Positions 9,917-18,097 of a DNA stretch of 64,000 nucleotides are shown here, piece by piece. The notes below the pieces were generated by a model, which made no database searches, was not told where the DNA came from, and was given only the letters and a program-made list of their open reading frames with translations. The translations under genes were made by a program, and so were the position numbers. The stretch is from the NCBI RefSeq assembly GCF_001667925.1, contig NZ_LZJR01000093.1:1-64000 (forward strand), written 5' to 3'. The first letter of the stretch is position 1. Every line of letters starts with the position of its first letter. This DNA comes from Mycobacterium sp. E2479. Lineage in GTDB: Bacteria > Actinomycetota > Actinomycetes > Mycobacteriales > Mycobacteriaceae.

Positions 9917-11035
9917 GTGAACGATGTGAACGGCCCTACGGCCGCGCACGACGATCGAGACGGCCGAGTGTTCGAGCTCGACACCACCTCGGTGGTGCGG
10001 GTGCCGTTGCACAACGGTCCGATCAGCGATATCGACATCAGCCCGGACGGCCGCCGGCTGGTCGTAGCGAATTACGGCCGCGACCTGGTCTCGGTCGTCG
10101 ACGCGAACACGTGTCGTGTCTCGAGCACCGTCACCGGGCTGGCCGAACCGTGCGCGGTCGCCATGAGCGGTGCGGACTCCCACTATGCCTATGTCAGCAC
10201 AGCGACCGCGGGCTACGACGCCATCGAAGTCATCGACGTCGTCACGAATTGGCGCATCGCCACCCACCAGCTCGCGAACAGCGTGAGCGACTTCGCGGTG
10301 AGTCCGAACGGCAAGTACCTGTACGCGAGCCGGAATGCGGTTCGCGGCGCCGACGTGACGGTGCTGGACACCACCACCGGTGAGCTCGAGGTCATCGATC
10401 TGGCGACGGCGCCGGGCGCCACCACCGCGTGCGTGCGCATCAGCGCCGACGGACGGCGACTGTACGTCGGCATGAACGCCGCGACCGGCGGCAGTCTTGT
10501 CATCGTTGACGCCCGGACGCGGTCCGATAATCGCCGGGTCGGCGGGCGGTCGCGCATCGTGGGCGTCGTTGATATCGGCCTGCCCATCCGCGATATGGCG
10601 CTGAGCACCGACGGCGGCACGGCGTACGTGGCGAGTTGCGATCCGGTCGCGGGCGCGGTGCTCGACGTGGTCGACACCCGCGTCAACAAGATCGTCGGGA
10701 CTCACAAGGTCCCGGAGGTCACCGGCCCGCTCACGCGGATGACGCTCAGTCGCGACGCCACGCGGGCCTACCTGGTCAGTGACGATCGCATCACGGTGTT
10801 GAGCACCCACCAGCAGGAGGTGGTCGGCGAGGTCAAGGTGTCCAAGCACCCGTCTTGCGTGGTGGAGAGCCTCGACGGCCGCCATCTCTACGTCGCCGAC
10901 TACTCCGGTGATCTCACCGCGGCGCGAATCGCCTCGACGGCACCAACGCTGACCTACGGCGGCGCGAGTGACCGGCATCCGACGGTCGCCGGTTGGCTGC
11001 CCGAGCTCCCGGAGTGGGACTCGGTCCTGGCCTAG
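9917..11035 (+). CDS. YVTN-type beta-propeller protein (Rv1057-like)
   Basis: A 372-residue protein built from repeated blades of about 45 residues, each with an SPDGRRLVVANYG-like or SADGRRLYVGMN-like signature followed by VSVVDANT-like strands. About seven blades can be counted, as in M. tuberculosis Rv1057, which sits next to fadD14 as here. No export signal is obvious. Family members are thought to be binding scaffolds, not enzymes. The GTG at 9917 is chosen because AAAGGCGG lies just upstream and the residues before it (from 9815) are low-complexity. The position after a long intergenic region fits independent regulation. Confidence 0.85.
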   Translation: MNDVNGPTAAHDDRDGRVFELDTTSVVRVPLHNGPISDIDISPDGRRLVVANYGRDLVSVVDANTCRVSSTVTGLAEPCAVAMSGADSHYAYVSTATAGYDAIEVIDVVTNWRIATHQLANSVSDFAVSPNGKYLYASRNAVRGADVTVLDTTTGELEVIDLATAPGATTACVRISADGRRLYVGMNAATGGSLVIVDARTRSDNRRVGGRSRIVGVVDIGLPIRDMALSTDGGTAYVASCDPVAGAVLDVVDTRVNKIVGTHKVPEVTGPLTRMTLSRDATRAYLVSDDRITVLSTHQQEVVGEVKVSKHPSCVVESLDGRHLYVADYSGDLTAARIASTAPTLTYGGASDRHPTVAGWLPELPEWDSVLA

Positions 11036-11325
11036 CCGCCGCAGGAGGGCGCCCAGTGAATCGTGGGCGTTCAGTGTGAGTCTTGGGCGGCAAATGTCGG
11101 CGCGTCGTCACCCGACGTTCACACGCGAAGCCCAGGATGCACACTCGATGAACGTGCCGATCCCCAAAGTGGCCCCCGGCGGCGCCAAAGCCGCCCCGGC
11201 CGAACGGGATCCACGCAAATAACCACCAGTCTGCCCAGGTGCTGACACTCTCGCCGATTTCAGGCTTAGGGTGGAGGCGGCCGACGGCACATGTGGTGCT
11301 GCGCCGAGATTAAGGCGGTGGATTA
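11036..11325 (+). promoter_or_regulatory. Intergenic region with degenerate repeats and fadD14 promoter candidate
   Basis: A 290-base gap. Bases 11054-11091 carry two imperfect copies of a CAGTG(TG)A-TC-TGGGCG motif, and 11128-11150 carry related sequence on the other strand. A possible sigma-A-type promoter is CTGACA (11242-11247) and TAGGGT (11267-11272) with a 19-base spacer. AAGGCGG at 11312-11318 is the fadD14 ribosome site. A 24-codon ATG frame at 11149 is too short to call. Confidence 0.4.
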
Positions 11326-12951
11326 GTGGACGGCACGATGCAGGACTTTCCGTTGACCATCACCGCGATCATGCGTCACGGTTGCACGGTGCACGGAGCA
11401 CGGACCGTCACGACGGCCACCGAAGACGGCTTCCGGCGCATGACCTACCGAGAACTGGGCCAGCAGGCCGCACAACTGGCGAATGGCTTGCGCCGGCTCG
11501 GCGTCACGGGTGATCAGCGGGTAGGCACGTTCATGTGGAACAACGCCGAGCACCTCACCGCCTACCTTGCGTTGCCATCGATGGGTGCCGTCCTGCATAC
11601 CCTCAACATCCGGTTGTTCCCCGAGCAGATCGCCTTCGTCGCCAACGAGGCCGAAGACCAGGTGGTGCTCGTCGACGCCTCACTGGTCAAATTGCTCGCA
11701 CCCGTGCTGCCCGAGCTCAAGACCGTGCACACCGTGATCGTGGTCGGTGACGACGCCGAGCCGCTGCAGGGATCGGGTAAGACCGTGCTGCGCTACGCCG
11801 ACCTCCTCGACGGCGAGCCCACCGACTTCGACTGGCCACACATCGACGAGAACTCCGCGGCCGCGATGTGCTACACCAGTGGCACCACCGGTAACCCGAA
11901 AGGCGTTGTCTACAGCCACCGTTCGAGCTATCTCCACACCATGGCCGCGTGTACCACCAACGGTATCGGCGTCGGATCCAGCGACAGCGTGCTGCCAATC
12001 GTGCCGATGTTCCACGCCAATGCCTGGGGGCTGCCATACGCGGCGCTGATGGCCGGCGCGGACTTGGTGTTGCCCGATTGCCACCTCGATCCTCCGTCAC
12101 TGGTCCGAATGATCGAGGACTTGAAGCCCACCGTGACCGGCGCGGTGCCGACCATCTGGAACGGCGTCCTGCATCACCTCGAGGATGACCCCGACCACGA
12201 CATGTCCTCGCTGCGGTTGGTGGTCTGCGGCGGCTCGGCCGTCCCGATATCGCTGATGCGCACCTTCGAGGAAAAACACGACGTACAGATCCGGCAGCTG
12301 TGGGGTATGACGGAGACGTCGCCGCTGGCGACCATGGCGTGGCCCCCGCCGGGTACTCCTGAGGACCAGCACTGGGCATTCCGCGGGACGCAGGGCCAGC
12401 CGGTCTGCGGGGTCGAGATGCGCATTGTCGACGACGAGGGGCAGGTGCTGCCCAACGACGGCAACGCGGTGGGTGAGGTCGAGGTTCGCGGACCGTGGAT
12501 CGCCGGCTCGTACTTCCTGGGCCGCGACGAATCGAAGTTCGACTCCGGCTGGTTACGGACCGGCGATGTGGGCCGCATCGACGAGCGAGGATTCGTCACC
12601 CTGACCGACCGCGCCAAGGACGTCATCAAATCCGGTGGGGAATGGATCTCCTCGGTCGAGTTGGAGAACCTCTTAATCGGCCACCCGGAGGTGATCGAGG
12701 CAGCGGTCGTCGGCGTTCCCGACGAGCGCTGGGAGGAACGTCCGCTGGCGGTCATCGTGCCCAAGCATTCGTCGGTGAGCGCCGAGGACCTGCGAAAATT
12801 CCTCGCGGACAAGGTGGTTCGGTGGTGGCTACCCGAACGGTGGACCTTCATCGACGAGATTCCGCGCACCAGCGTGGGCAAGTACGACAAGAAGGCCATC
12901 CGGGCGCGGTATGGCCAGCACGGCTACTGGGTGGTCGAAGCCCGGGACTGA
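11326..12951 (+). CDS. fadD14: Medium-chain fatty-acid-CoA ligase FadD14
   Basis: ATP-dependent acyl-CoA synthetase of 541 residues, the usual length for this class. It activates a fatty acid to acyl-AMP and then acyl-CoA in the cytoplasm. It carries the AMP-binding P-loop YTSGTTGNPKG at 183-193, the LWGMTET substrate/adenylate motif, the hinge and sugar-binding segment WLRTGDVGRID, and the C-terminal catalytic Lys519 in RTSVGKYDKK. Sequence and position after the beta-propeller match H37Rv Rv1058. The GTG start at 11326 is supported by AAGGCGG seven bases upstream and by the expected N-terminus; an in-frame ATG at 11338 is the alternative. An SRPBCC gene follows after 40 bases. Confidence 0.93.
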   Translation: MDGTMQDFPLTITAIMRHGCTVHGARTVTTATEDGFRRMTYRELGQQAAQLANGLRRLGVTGDQRVGTFMWNNAEHLTAYLALPSMGAVLHTLNIRLFPEQIAFVANEAEDQVVLVDASLVKLLAPVLPELKTVHTVIVVGDDAEPLQGSGKTVLRYADLLDGEPTDFDWPHIDENSAAAMCYTSGTTGNPKGVVYSHRSSYLHTMAACTTNGIGVGSSDSVLPIVPMFHANAWGLPYAALMAGADLVLPDCHLDPPSLVRMIEDLKPTVTGAVPTIWNGVLHHLEDDPDHDMSSLRLVVCGGSAVPISLMRTFEEKHDVQIRQLWGMTETSPLATMAWPPPGTPEDQHWAFRGTQGQPVCGVEMRIVDDEGQVLPNDGNAVGEVEVRGPWIAGSYFLGRDESKFDSGWLRTGDVGRIDERGFVTLTDRAKDVIKSGGEWISSVELENLLIGHPEVIEAAVVGVPDERWEERPLAVIVPKHSSVSAEDLRKFLADKVVRWWLPERWTFIDEIPRTSVGKYDKKAIRARYGQHGYWVVEARD

Positions 12952-12991
12952 CCGAGGCAACTGGCGTGCAGAGCTGAGAGGCGTTAGAGCA

Positions 12992-13465
12992 GTGGCTGAT
13001 TCACTCGTGGTCGATCAATCCGTCATCACCCCGGTCGAGGTCCAGGACGCATTTCACCGGACGATGCCGATCCCGCTCCCTACGCTCTTTCACCGCCGGT
13101 ACGGACCGTTCCCGCCGATCAGCGAAGTGCGCGAGCAGACCGGCGCCTGGGACGCGGCGGGCCAAACCCGCGTCGTGCACCTGGCTGGCGGTGCCAGCAT
13201 GCGCGAGGAACTGACCAGCGTCGACCCGCCACGGTCCTTCGGCTACCGGCTCTCCGAAATCACCGGCCCGATGGCCTTGTTGGTCGACCACATCATCGGC
13301 GAATGGATCTTCGTCCCGGCCGAGGGCGGTACCGAGATCACCTGGCGCTGGGACATCCGCCCGCGCTCGGCCCTTTCGGGTTGGACGCTGCCGCTGCTGG
13401 GCAGGATGTGGAAGGGCTACGCGCGCCGGGCGCTGCGTGACCTGTCGGCCCTGCTGACGGCCTGA
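12992..13465 (+). CDS. SRPBCC (polyketide cyclase-like) family protein, Rv1060-like
   Basis: A 157-residue START/SRPBCC-fold protein. It shows the pattern of strand pairs with REELTSVDPPRSFGYRLSE, then GEWIFVPAEGGTEITWRWDI and a long C-terminal helix, typical of lipid- or polyketide-binding cyclase/dehydrase proteins. Its length equals that recalled for Rv1060 in the matching position. The GTG start at 12992 is chosen over the longer frame from 12911, which overlaps fadD14. The ribosome site is weak. Context next to an acyl-CoA ligase suggests a hydrophobic ligand, an inference only. Confidence 0.8.
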   Translation: MADSLVVDQSVITPVEVQDAFHRTMPIPLPTLFHRRYGPFPPISEVREQTGAWDAAGQTRVVHLAGGASMREELTSVDPPRSFGYRLSEITGPMALLVDHIIGEWIFVPAEGGTEITWRWDIRPRSALSGWTLPLLGRMWKGYARRALRDLSALLTA

Positions 13466-13490
13466 TCCTCGACCGCTAGCGTAAAACGCC

Positions 13491-14381
13491 ATGTGCCGCC
13501 TGTTTGGCCTGCACGCCGGGACGCACGCGTGCACCGCGACCTTCTGGCTGCTGGATGCGCCGGACAGCCTGGCCGAACAAAGTAGAAGAAATCCGGACGG
13601 CACCGGCCTGGGTGTCTTCGACGAGCACGGCCAACCGCACCTGTACAAGGAGCCGATAGCGGCCTGGCAGGACGCTGAATTCGCGACCGAGGCGCACCGG
13701 ATGACCGGCACGACCGTGATCGCACACGTCCGCTACGCGACCACCGGATCGCTCGACATCCGCAACACCCATCCGTTCATGCAGGACGGGCGGATCTTCG
13801 CGCACAACGGCGTGCTCGAGGGATTGGACGTCATCGACGAGCGGCTTTGTGAGGTCGGCACCGACCATCTGGTGTTGGGCGACACCGACTCCGAGCGGGT
13901 CTTCGCGTTGATCACCGCCTCGATCCGGGCGCGCGACGGCGACATCACGGCCGGCCTCGTCGACGCCATGCGGTGGCTCGCCGAGCACGCTCCGATCTAT
14001 GCGGTGAACGTGCTGCTGAGCACCGCCACAGACATGTGGGCGCTGCGATACCCGGAAACCCATCAGCTCTATATTTTGGATCGATCCGACGATGCCGCTT
14101 CGCGCGACCCCGAATTCGACTTGTGCACCAAGCGGATTCACGTCCGGTCTGAGCATCTGTGTGAGCGGCCCTCCGTGGTGTTCGCCACTGAGGTGATGGA
14201 CGACGAGCCACGCTGGCGGCTGCTGCCGGCGGGTGAACTCTTCCATGTCGATGCAGATCTGCGAATCCACCGCAGCATGATCCTGCCAGACCCGCCCAAA
14301 CATCTCCTGCGTCGCGAGGACCTGAGCTCGCCGGTGGAGGAGTCGCAGCACGCCCTGCCGAACACCCGGCAACTGGCCTGA
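13491..14381 (+). CDS. Class II glutamine amidotransferase domain protein (Rv1061-like)
   Basis: A 296-residue Ntn-hydrolase. After removal of Met1 the N-terminal Cys2 (MCRLFGL) would be the nucleophile. HVRYATTGS, NTHPFMQDGRIFAHNG and DTDSERVFALI are the usual glutaminase-site signatures of the YafJ-type family. No synthase domain is fused, so the ammonia acceptor or true substrate is unknown; some stand-alone members are hydrolases. It lies 25 bases after the SRPBCC gene and 24 before the patatin gene, in the order of Rv1060-Rv1062. Confidence 0.88.
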   Translation: MCRLFGLHAGTHACTATFWLLDAPDSLAEQSRRNPDGTGLGVFDEHGQPHLYKEPIAAWQDAEFATEAHRMTGTTVIAHVRYATTGSLDIRNTHPFMQDGRIFAHNGVLEGLDVIDERLCEVGTDHLVLGDTDSERVFALITASIRARDGDITAGLVDAMRWLAEHAPIYAVNVLLSTATDMWALRYPETHQLYILDRSDDAASRDPEFDLCTKRIHVRSEHLCERPSVVFATEVMDDEPRWRLLPAGELFHVDADLRIHRSMILPDPPKHLLRREDLSSPVEESQHALPNTRQLA

Positions 14382-14405
14382 CACCGTTTGGCAGAGTTAA
14401 CGAGT

Positions 14406-15278
14406 GTGACAACCAAACGCGCCCTGGTGCTGGCCGGTGGTGGGATAGCGGGAATCGCCTGGGAGACAGGTGTTCTGCGTGGCATCGCCGACAGGTCGCC
14501 GGAGGTGGCCCGGCTGTTGGCCGAGTCCGACGTGCTGGTCGGGACCTCGGCGGGCTCGGCCGTCGCCGCGCAGCTGAGCAGCGGGCACACCCTGGACGAG
14601 CTGTTCGACCGGCAAGTCGCCGAGTCGTCGGCCGAGATCGATTCCGGGGTCGACGTCGAGACCATCACCGAACTGTTCCTGACTGCCCTGGCTGAGCCGT
14701 ATGAAAAGACGCTGGACAAGACGCGCCAGCAGATACAGCGCATCGGTGCCGTGGCCCTTGCCACCAAGACCGTTCCCGCACCGGTGCGCCGCGACGTCAT
14801 CGCGCGTCGCTTGCCGTCGCACCACTGGCCGGAACGGGACTTGCGGCTCACCGCGATCGACGTTCAAACCGGCGAACTGACCGTGCTCGACCGCGACTCC
14901 GGCGTCGACCTGGTAGATGCCGTCGCGGCCAGCTGCGCTGTGCCCGGGGCCTGGCCGCCGGTGACGATCGCGGGCCGCCACTACATGGACGGCGGGATCG
15001 CCAGCTCGGTCAACCTCGCGGTGGCCGCCGACTGCGCGACCGCGGTGGTGCTGGTGCCCTCAGGTGTCGATGCGCCGTCGCCGTTCGGTGCCGGGCCGGC
15101 CGCCGAGGTCTCCGCGTTTCCGGGCGCGGCGTTCGCCGTCTTCGCCGATGCCGATTCGCTGGCCGCCTTCGGTTCCAACCCGTTGAACCCCGGCTGTCGC
15201 ATCCCGTCGGCCCTGGCGGGACGCGAGCAGGGCCGCCGCGAAGCCGCGGCCATCGCACGCTTCCTGGGACTGCGATAG
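14406..15278 (+). CDS. Patatin-like phospholipase (Rv1062-like)
   Basis: A 290-residue patatin-family acyl hydrolase. It has oxyanion-hole GGGIAG at 11-16, nucleophile Ser48 in GTSAGS, and catalytic Asp195 in MDGG, giving a complete Ser-Asp dyad. These enzymes cleave acyl esters from phospholipids or other lipids. No signal peptide is visible, so action is intracellular. The GTG start at 14406 is chosen because it places the oxyanion loop at the usual distance from the N-terminus; an upstream TTG (14388) is less likely. It is convergent with a second patatin gene ending at 15309. Confidence 0.88.
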   Translation: MTTKRALVLAGGGIAGIAWETGVLRGIADRSPEVARLLAESDVLVGTSAGSAVAAQLSSGHTLDELFDRQVAESSAEIDSGVDVETITELFLTALAEPYEKTLDKTRQQIQRIGAVALATKTVPAPVRRDVIARRLPSHHWPERDLRLTAIDVQTGELTVLDRDSGVDLVDAVAASCAVPGAWPPVTIAGRHYMDGGIASSVNLAVAADCATAVVLVPSGVDAPSPFGAGPAAEVSAFPGAAFAVFADADSLAAFGSNPLNPGCRIPSALAGREQGRREAAAIARFLGLR

Positions 15279-15279
15279 T

Positions 15280-15294
15280 GCTTGGCGCCCAAGC
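15280..15294. terminator. Small hairpin between convergent patatin genes
   Basis: GCTTGG-CGC-CCAAGC forms a perfect 6-bp stem with a 3-base loop directly after the stop codon of one patatin gene and 15 bases from the stop of the other. It lacks a U-tract, so termination activity is uncertain, but the position suits a bidirectional terminator. Confidence 0.35.
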
Positions 15295-15308
15295 GAATTC
15301 AGCGAGAC

Positions 15309-16379
15309 TCAGCGCTCGATCGCCGGCGGGACATCGTGGTCATCCTCGACGTCCAGGGCGTCCAGCGCCTCGTCCGCCAACGCGCGCCCGGCCGCAATCA
15401 CCTCCACCGCCCGGTGGAATTCCAGGGCCCGGCAGGTCGACCGCGGCACCTCGATATGCAGGTCGGGCGGGTACACGGCCAGCGTGTGGCGCGCCAGCGC
15501 TGCCTGGGCGATGTCGATGGTCCGGTTCATCACCTCGAAGCTGCCAACTTTCGGCACGTCGGCTCCCACAGCGGGTAGTTCGGCGGCGTCGTCAACGGCT
15601 TCGGGCTGCTCGTCTTCTGGGTTGTCCGACCAGCTGTCCGCGTCGCCGGGTGGCCCGCCCAGTCTGCTCAGCACCGCCCGCGCTGTCGGCCGATCGAGCA
15701 GCGAACGGGCCGCGGCTGTGTCGAGCAGCGCGGAGGTGCTGCGCACCATGCGGGTCAACCACTCGACGGTCGCCCCCGGCTCCGGTTCGCGGTTGGTGAT
15801 CGCCTCGCTGCCGGACAGGCTCACCGCGATGGTCAGGTCGGCGTTGACCGCGGCCAGGGGCGCCATCGGCAACGGATCCAGGATGCCGCCGTCGGCGAGC
15901 AGCCGCCCGTCGACCGCGTGCGGGGCGATCACGCCGGGGATCGCGATCGACGCCCGGATCGCCTCGTCGAGGGGGCCGCGCTGAAACCACACCGACTTGC
16001 CCGCCAGCAGGTCGGTCGCGACCGCGGTGTAGGGGATGGGCAGGTCCTCGATCGCCACCGGGCCCAGGATGTCGCGCACCGCGTCCAAAATTTTGCCGGC
16101 CCGCATCACACCGGCTGCACTGATGGACGGGTCCAGCAGCCGCAAAATGGTGCGCTGGGTCAGTGACTTCGCCCACTCAGCGAACTCGTCGAGCCGCCCC
16201 GCCGCTTGCAACCCGCCGACCAGCGCGCCCATCGATGAACCGGAGATGCCGACGATGTCGTAGCCGCGCGACGCCAGGGCTTCTATCACCCCGATATGGG
16301 CGTAGCCGCGGGCGCCGCCGCTGCCGAGTGCGATCGCCACCCGCGTCGATTCTGATCGACGCGGAATCTCGTCAGGCAC
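15309..16379 (-). CDS. Patatin-like phospholipase, RssA type (Rv1063c-like)
   Basis: A 356-residue patatin-family protein. The glycine-rich oxyanion segment GSGGARGY is near residues 19-26, nucleophile Ser49 lies in GSSMG (47-51), and the DGG containing the catalytic Asp lies in LLADGGILDP. The C-terminal third is an additional helical region with a DXD-rich acidic patch (about 265-290). It corresponds to Rv1063c in sequence and position. No secretion signal is visible. It opposes the shorter patatin at 14406, and the two are distinct subfamilies, not a recent duplication. Confidence 0.9.
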   Translation of the reverse strand: MPDEIPRRSESTRVAIALGSGGARGYAHIGVIEALASRGYDIVGISGSSMGALVGGLQAAGRLDEFAEWAKSLTQRTILRLLDPSISAAGVMRAGKILDAVRDILGPVAIEDLPIPYTAVATDLLAGKSVWFQRGPLDEAIRASIAIPGVIAPHAVDGRLLADGGILDPLPMAPLAAVNADLTIAVSLSGSEAITNREPEPGATVEWLTRMVRSTSALLDTAAARSLLDRPTARAVLSRLGGPPGDADSWSDNPEDEQPEAVDDAAELPAVGADVPKVGSFEVMNRTIDIAQAALARHTLAVYPPDLHIEVPRSTCRALEFHRAVEVIAAGRALADEALDALDVEDDHDVPPAIER

Positions 16380-16479
16380 CCCTCTATTTTGCGCGAAGGA
16401 GTCCCCTCAGCGGGCGGCTCGGGCACTTTTTTCAGCCGTGATCGCAATTGCGCGGCGGCGCAATTCCGGGGTGGCGGCG

Positions 16480-16923
16480 CTAGCCGCATTCGTCGTTGGC
16501 GGCCGCCCGCGCGGCGACGATCACGGCGGCCTGCCGGGCCGGTGTCAGCATCGACCAGGGGGCATTCCAGCTGCCCGCGGTTCCCGACGGCGACGCCTGC
16601 AGCATCGACAGATACGGCTCGAACAGGGACGCACTGGCCTTGGGTTGCGCCTCCATCCACTCGTGCGCGGCGTGACAGGCCTGGTAGTACTCCTCTTCGG
16701 TCGAATCCGCGGGCACGTCGACCCTGGTCGTCACGCCGGCGGGGGACAGCCCGACCGACCCCGGCGGCGCCGGCCCCGGGGCGTTGCGAATGCCGGATTG
16801 CCGTGCCGACGGAGACGACAGGGAAGCGCTGTGACCGCCGTGCGAGCACCCAATGACCGTCAGCACGACGGCCGCGGCAACAACCGCGCGCCATCGCCGG
16901 CACCGGTCACCGTTGACGCGCAC
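16480..16923 (-). CDS. lpqV: Lipoprotein LpqV
   Basis: A 147-residue predicted lipoprotein. The N-terminus is basic, then hydrophobic, and ends in the lipobox VIGC with Cys26 as the lipidation site. The mature part contains LSPAGVTTRVD, STEEEYYQACHAA and the closing LTPARQAAVIVAARAAANDECG-like helix, all characteristic of LpqV (Rv1064c). The conserved cysteines (QACHAA and DECG) could pair outside the cell. Function is unknown. It lies divergent from the cysteine dioxygenase gene across 115 bases. Confidence 0.92.
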   Translation of the reverse strand: MRVNGDRCRRWRAVVAAAVVLTVIGCSHGGHSASLSSPSARQSGIRNAPGPAPPGSVGLSPAGVTTRVDVPADSTEEEYYQACHAAHEWMEAQPKASASLFEPYLSMLQASPSGTAGSWNAPWSMLTPARQAAVIVAARAAANDECG

Positions 16924-17038
16924 GGTTTCAATGTATGCAACACTGGCGGCCGTGATGGAGCGCTTCGGATTTTACGAGTGTTGTCGGCCGTAACACGCCG
17001 CCGCTCGTCCCATCCGTTTTCGCTTGAAAGTTCCCACC

Positions 17039-17665
17039 GTGACTTTGCCCCTTGCCGGGCTCGCGCCCGTCGCCACCGCGGCTGCCCCTCGCCCGCGAAC
17101 CCCCTCCGCCCCGTCCTCCGGTCCCACCCGGTTGCGAGTGCCCGATTTGCTCTATGCCACCGACCAGGCGGCCGACGACGTGCTCAGCGGGCGCTGCGAC
17201 CACCTGCTGCCCGACGGCGGCATACCCGAGTCGCGGCGCTGGTTCACCCGCATCCACGGCGACGAGGAACTCGACGTCTGGCTGATCAGCTGGGTGCCCG
17301 GCCAGCCCACCGAACTGCACGACCACGGCGGGTCGCTGGGCGCATTGACGGTCATTTCCGGATCGCTGAACGAGTACCGCTGGGATGGTAAGGCGTTGCG
17401 ACGCCGCCGACTCGACGCGGGCGATCAGGCCGGATTCCCGTTGGGCTGGGTGCATGACGTCGTCTGGGCACCGCGGCCGGTCACGGTGCCCGTTTCCCGG
17501 CCCGTCTCGGGAGCGCCCAGCGTCGGCGCCGCGCCGGTGCAGCCGACCCTGAGCGTGCACGCCTACTCGCCGCCCCTTTCCGCGATGTCCTACTACGGGA
17601 TAACCGAGCGCAAGACGTTGCGCCGCGAACGCACCGAACTGACCGACCAGCCCGAAGGATCGTGA
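17039..17665 (+). CDS. Cysteine dioxygenase-like cupin (Rv1065-like)
   Basis: A 208-residue cupin of the type I cysteine dioxygenase family, which oxidises cysteine to cysteine sulfinate with O2 at a mononuclear iron. The three expected iron ligands are visible: His94 and His96 in ELHDHGGSLG and His139 in WVHDVVW. The N-terminal 35 residues are Pro/Ala-rich and probably disordered. The GTG at 17039 is preferred over a TTG at 17024. The stop overlaps the start of the rhodanese gene by one base (TGATG), so translation is coupled. With the rhodanese this suggests cysteine-sulfur turnover. Confidence 0.87.
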   Translation: MTLPLAGLAPVATAAAPRPRTPSAPSSGPTRLRVPDLLYATDQAADDVLSGRCDHLLPDGGIPESRRWFTRIHGDEELDVWLISWVPGQPTELHDHGGSLGALTVISGSLNEYRWDGKALRRRRLDAGDQAGFPLGWVHDVVWAPRPVTVPVSRPVSGAPSVGAAPVQPTLSVHAYSPPLSAMSYYGITERKTLRRERTELTDQPEGS

Positions 17666-18096
17666 TGAGCCGCATCGACGTCGTCTTGAGATCCGCCCGG
17701 CGCCGGTATCGCCGCCTGCCCGCCGTCGAAGTGCCCGACGCGCTGCGGCGCGGTGCGGTGTTGGTCGATATCCGGCCGCAGGCCCAGCGCCTTCGGGAGG
17801 GTGAGGTGCCCGGGGCGCTGGTGATCGAACGCAATGTGCTGGAGTGGCGCTGCGATCCCACCAGCGAGGCCAGGCTGCCAGAGGCCGTCGGCGATGACGT
17901 CGAATGGGTGATCCTGTGTTCGGAGGGCTACACGTCCAGCCTGGCGGCGGCCGCGCTGTTGGACATCGGCCTGCACCGCGCCACCGACGTCATCGGCGGC
18001 TATCACGCCCTGGCCGGCGCCGGCGTGCTGAGCGAGCTGGCCGGGGGCCGGGTCGATCCGGCGTTCGCGGACACCGGCGGCGCCGCCACCCACTGA
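17665..18096 (+). CDS. Rhodanese-like domain protein (Rv1066-like)
   Basis: A 143-residue single rhodanese domain. The active-site Cys85 lies in ILCSEGYTSS, shaped like a rhodanese sulfur-binding loop, and the domain contains the VLVDIRP and GEVPGALVIER signatures. It probably carries sulfane sulfur or acts as a thiosulfate sulfurtransferase. The ATG at 17665 overlaps the dioxygenase stop and has AAGGA six bases upstream; a GTG at 17662 is the alternative. In H37Rv the neighbouring position holds PE_PGRS19/20. Here it abuts the convergent Rv1069c homologue with only one base between stops. Confidence 0.85.
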   Translation: MSRIDVVLRSARRRYRRLPAVEVPDALRRGAVLVDIRPQAQRLREGEVPGALVIERNVLEWRCDPTSEARLPEAVGDDVEWVILCSEGYTSSLAAAALLDIGLHRATDVIGGYHALAGAGVLSELAGGRVDPAFADTGGAATH

Positions 18097-18097
18097 T

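Noticed and set aside
9830..10978. 382-codon minus-strand open frame
   Set aside because: Antisense to the beta-propeller gene, whose blade repeats are obvious in the plus frame.
11149..11223. 24-codon ATG frame before fadD14
   Set aside because: Too short, no convincing ribosome site, and lies within a repeat-containing intergenic region.
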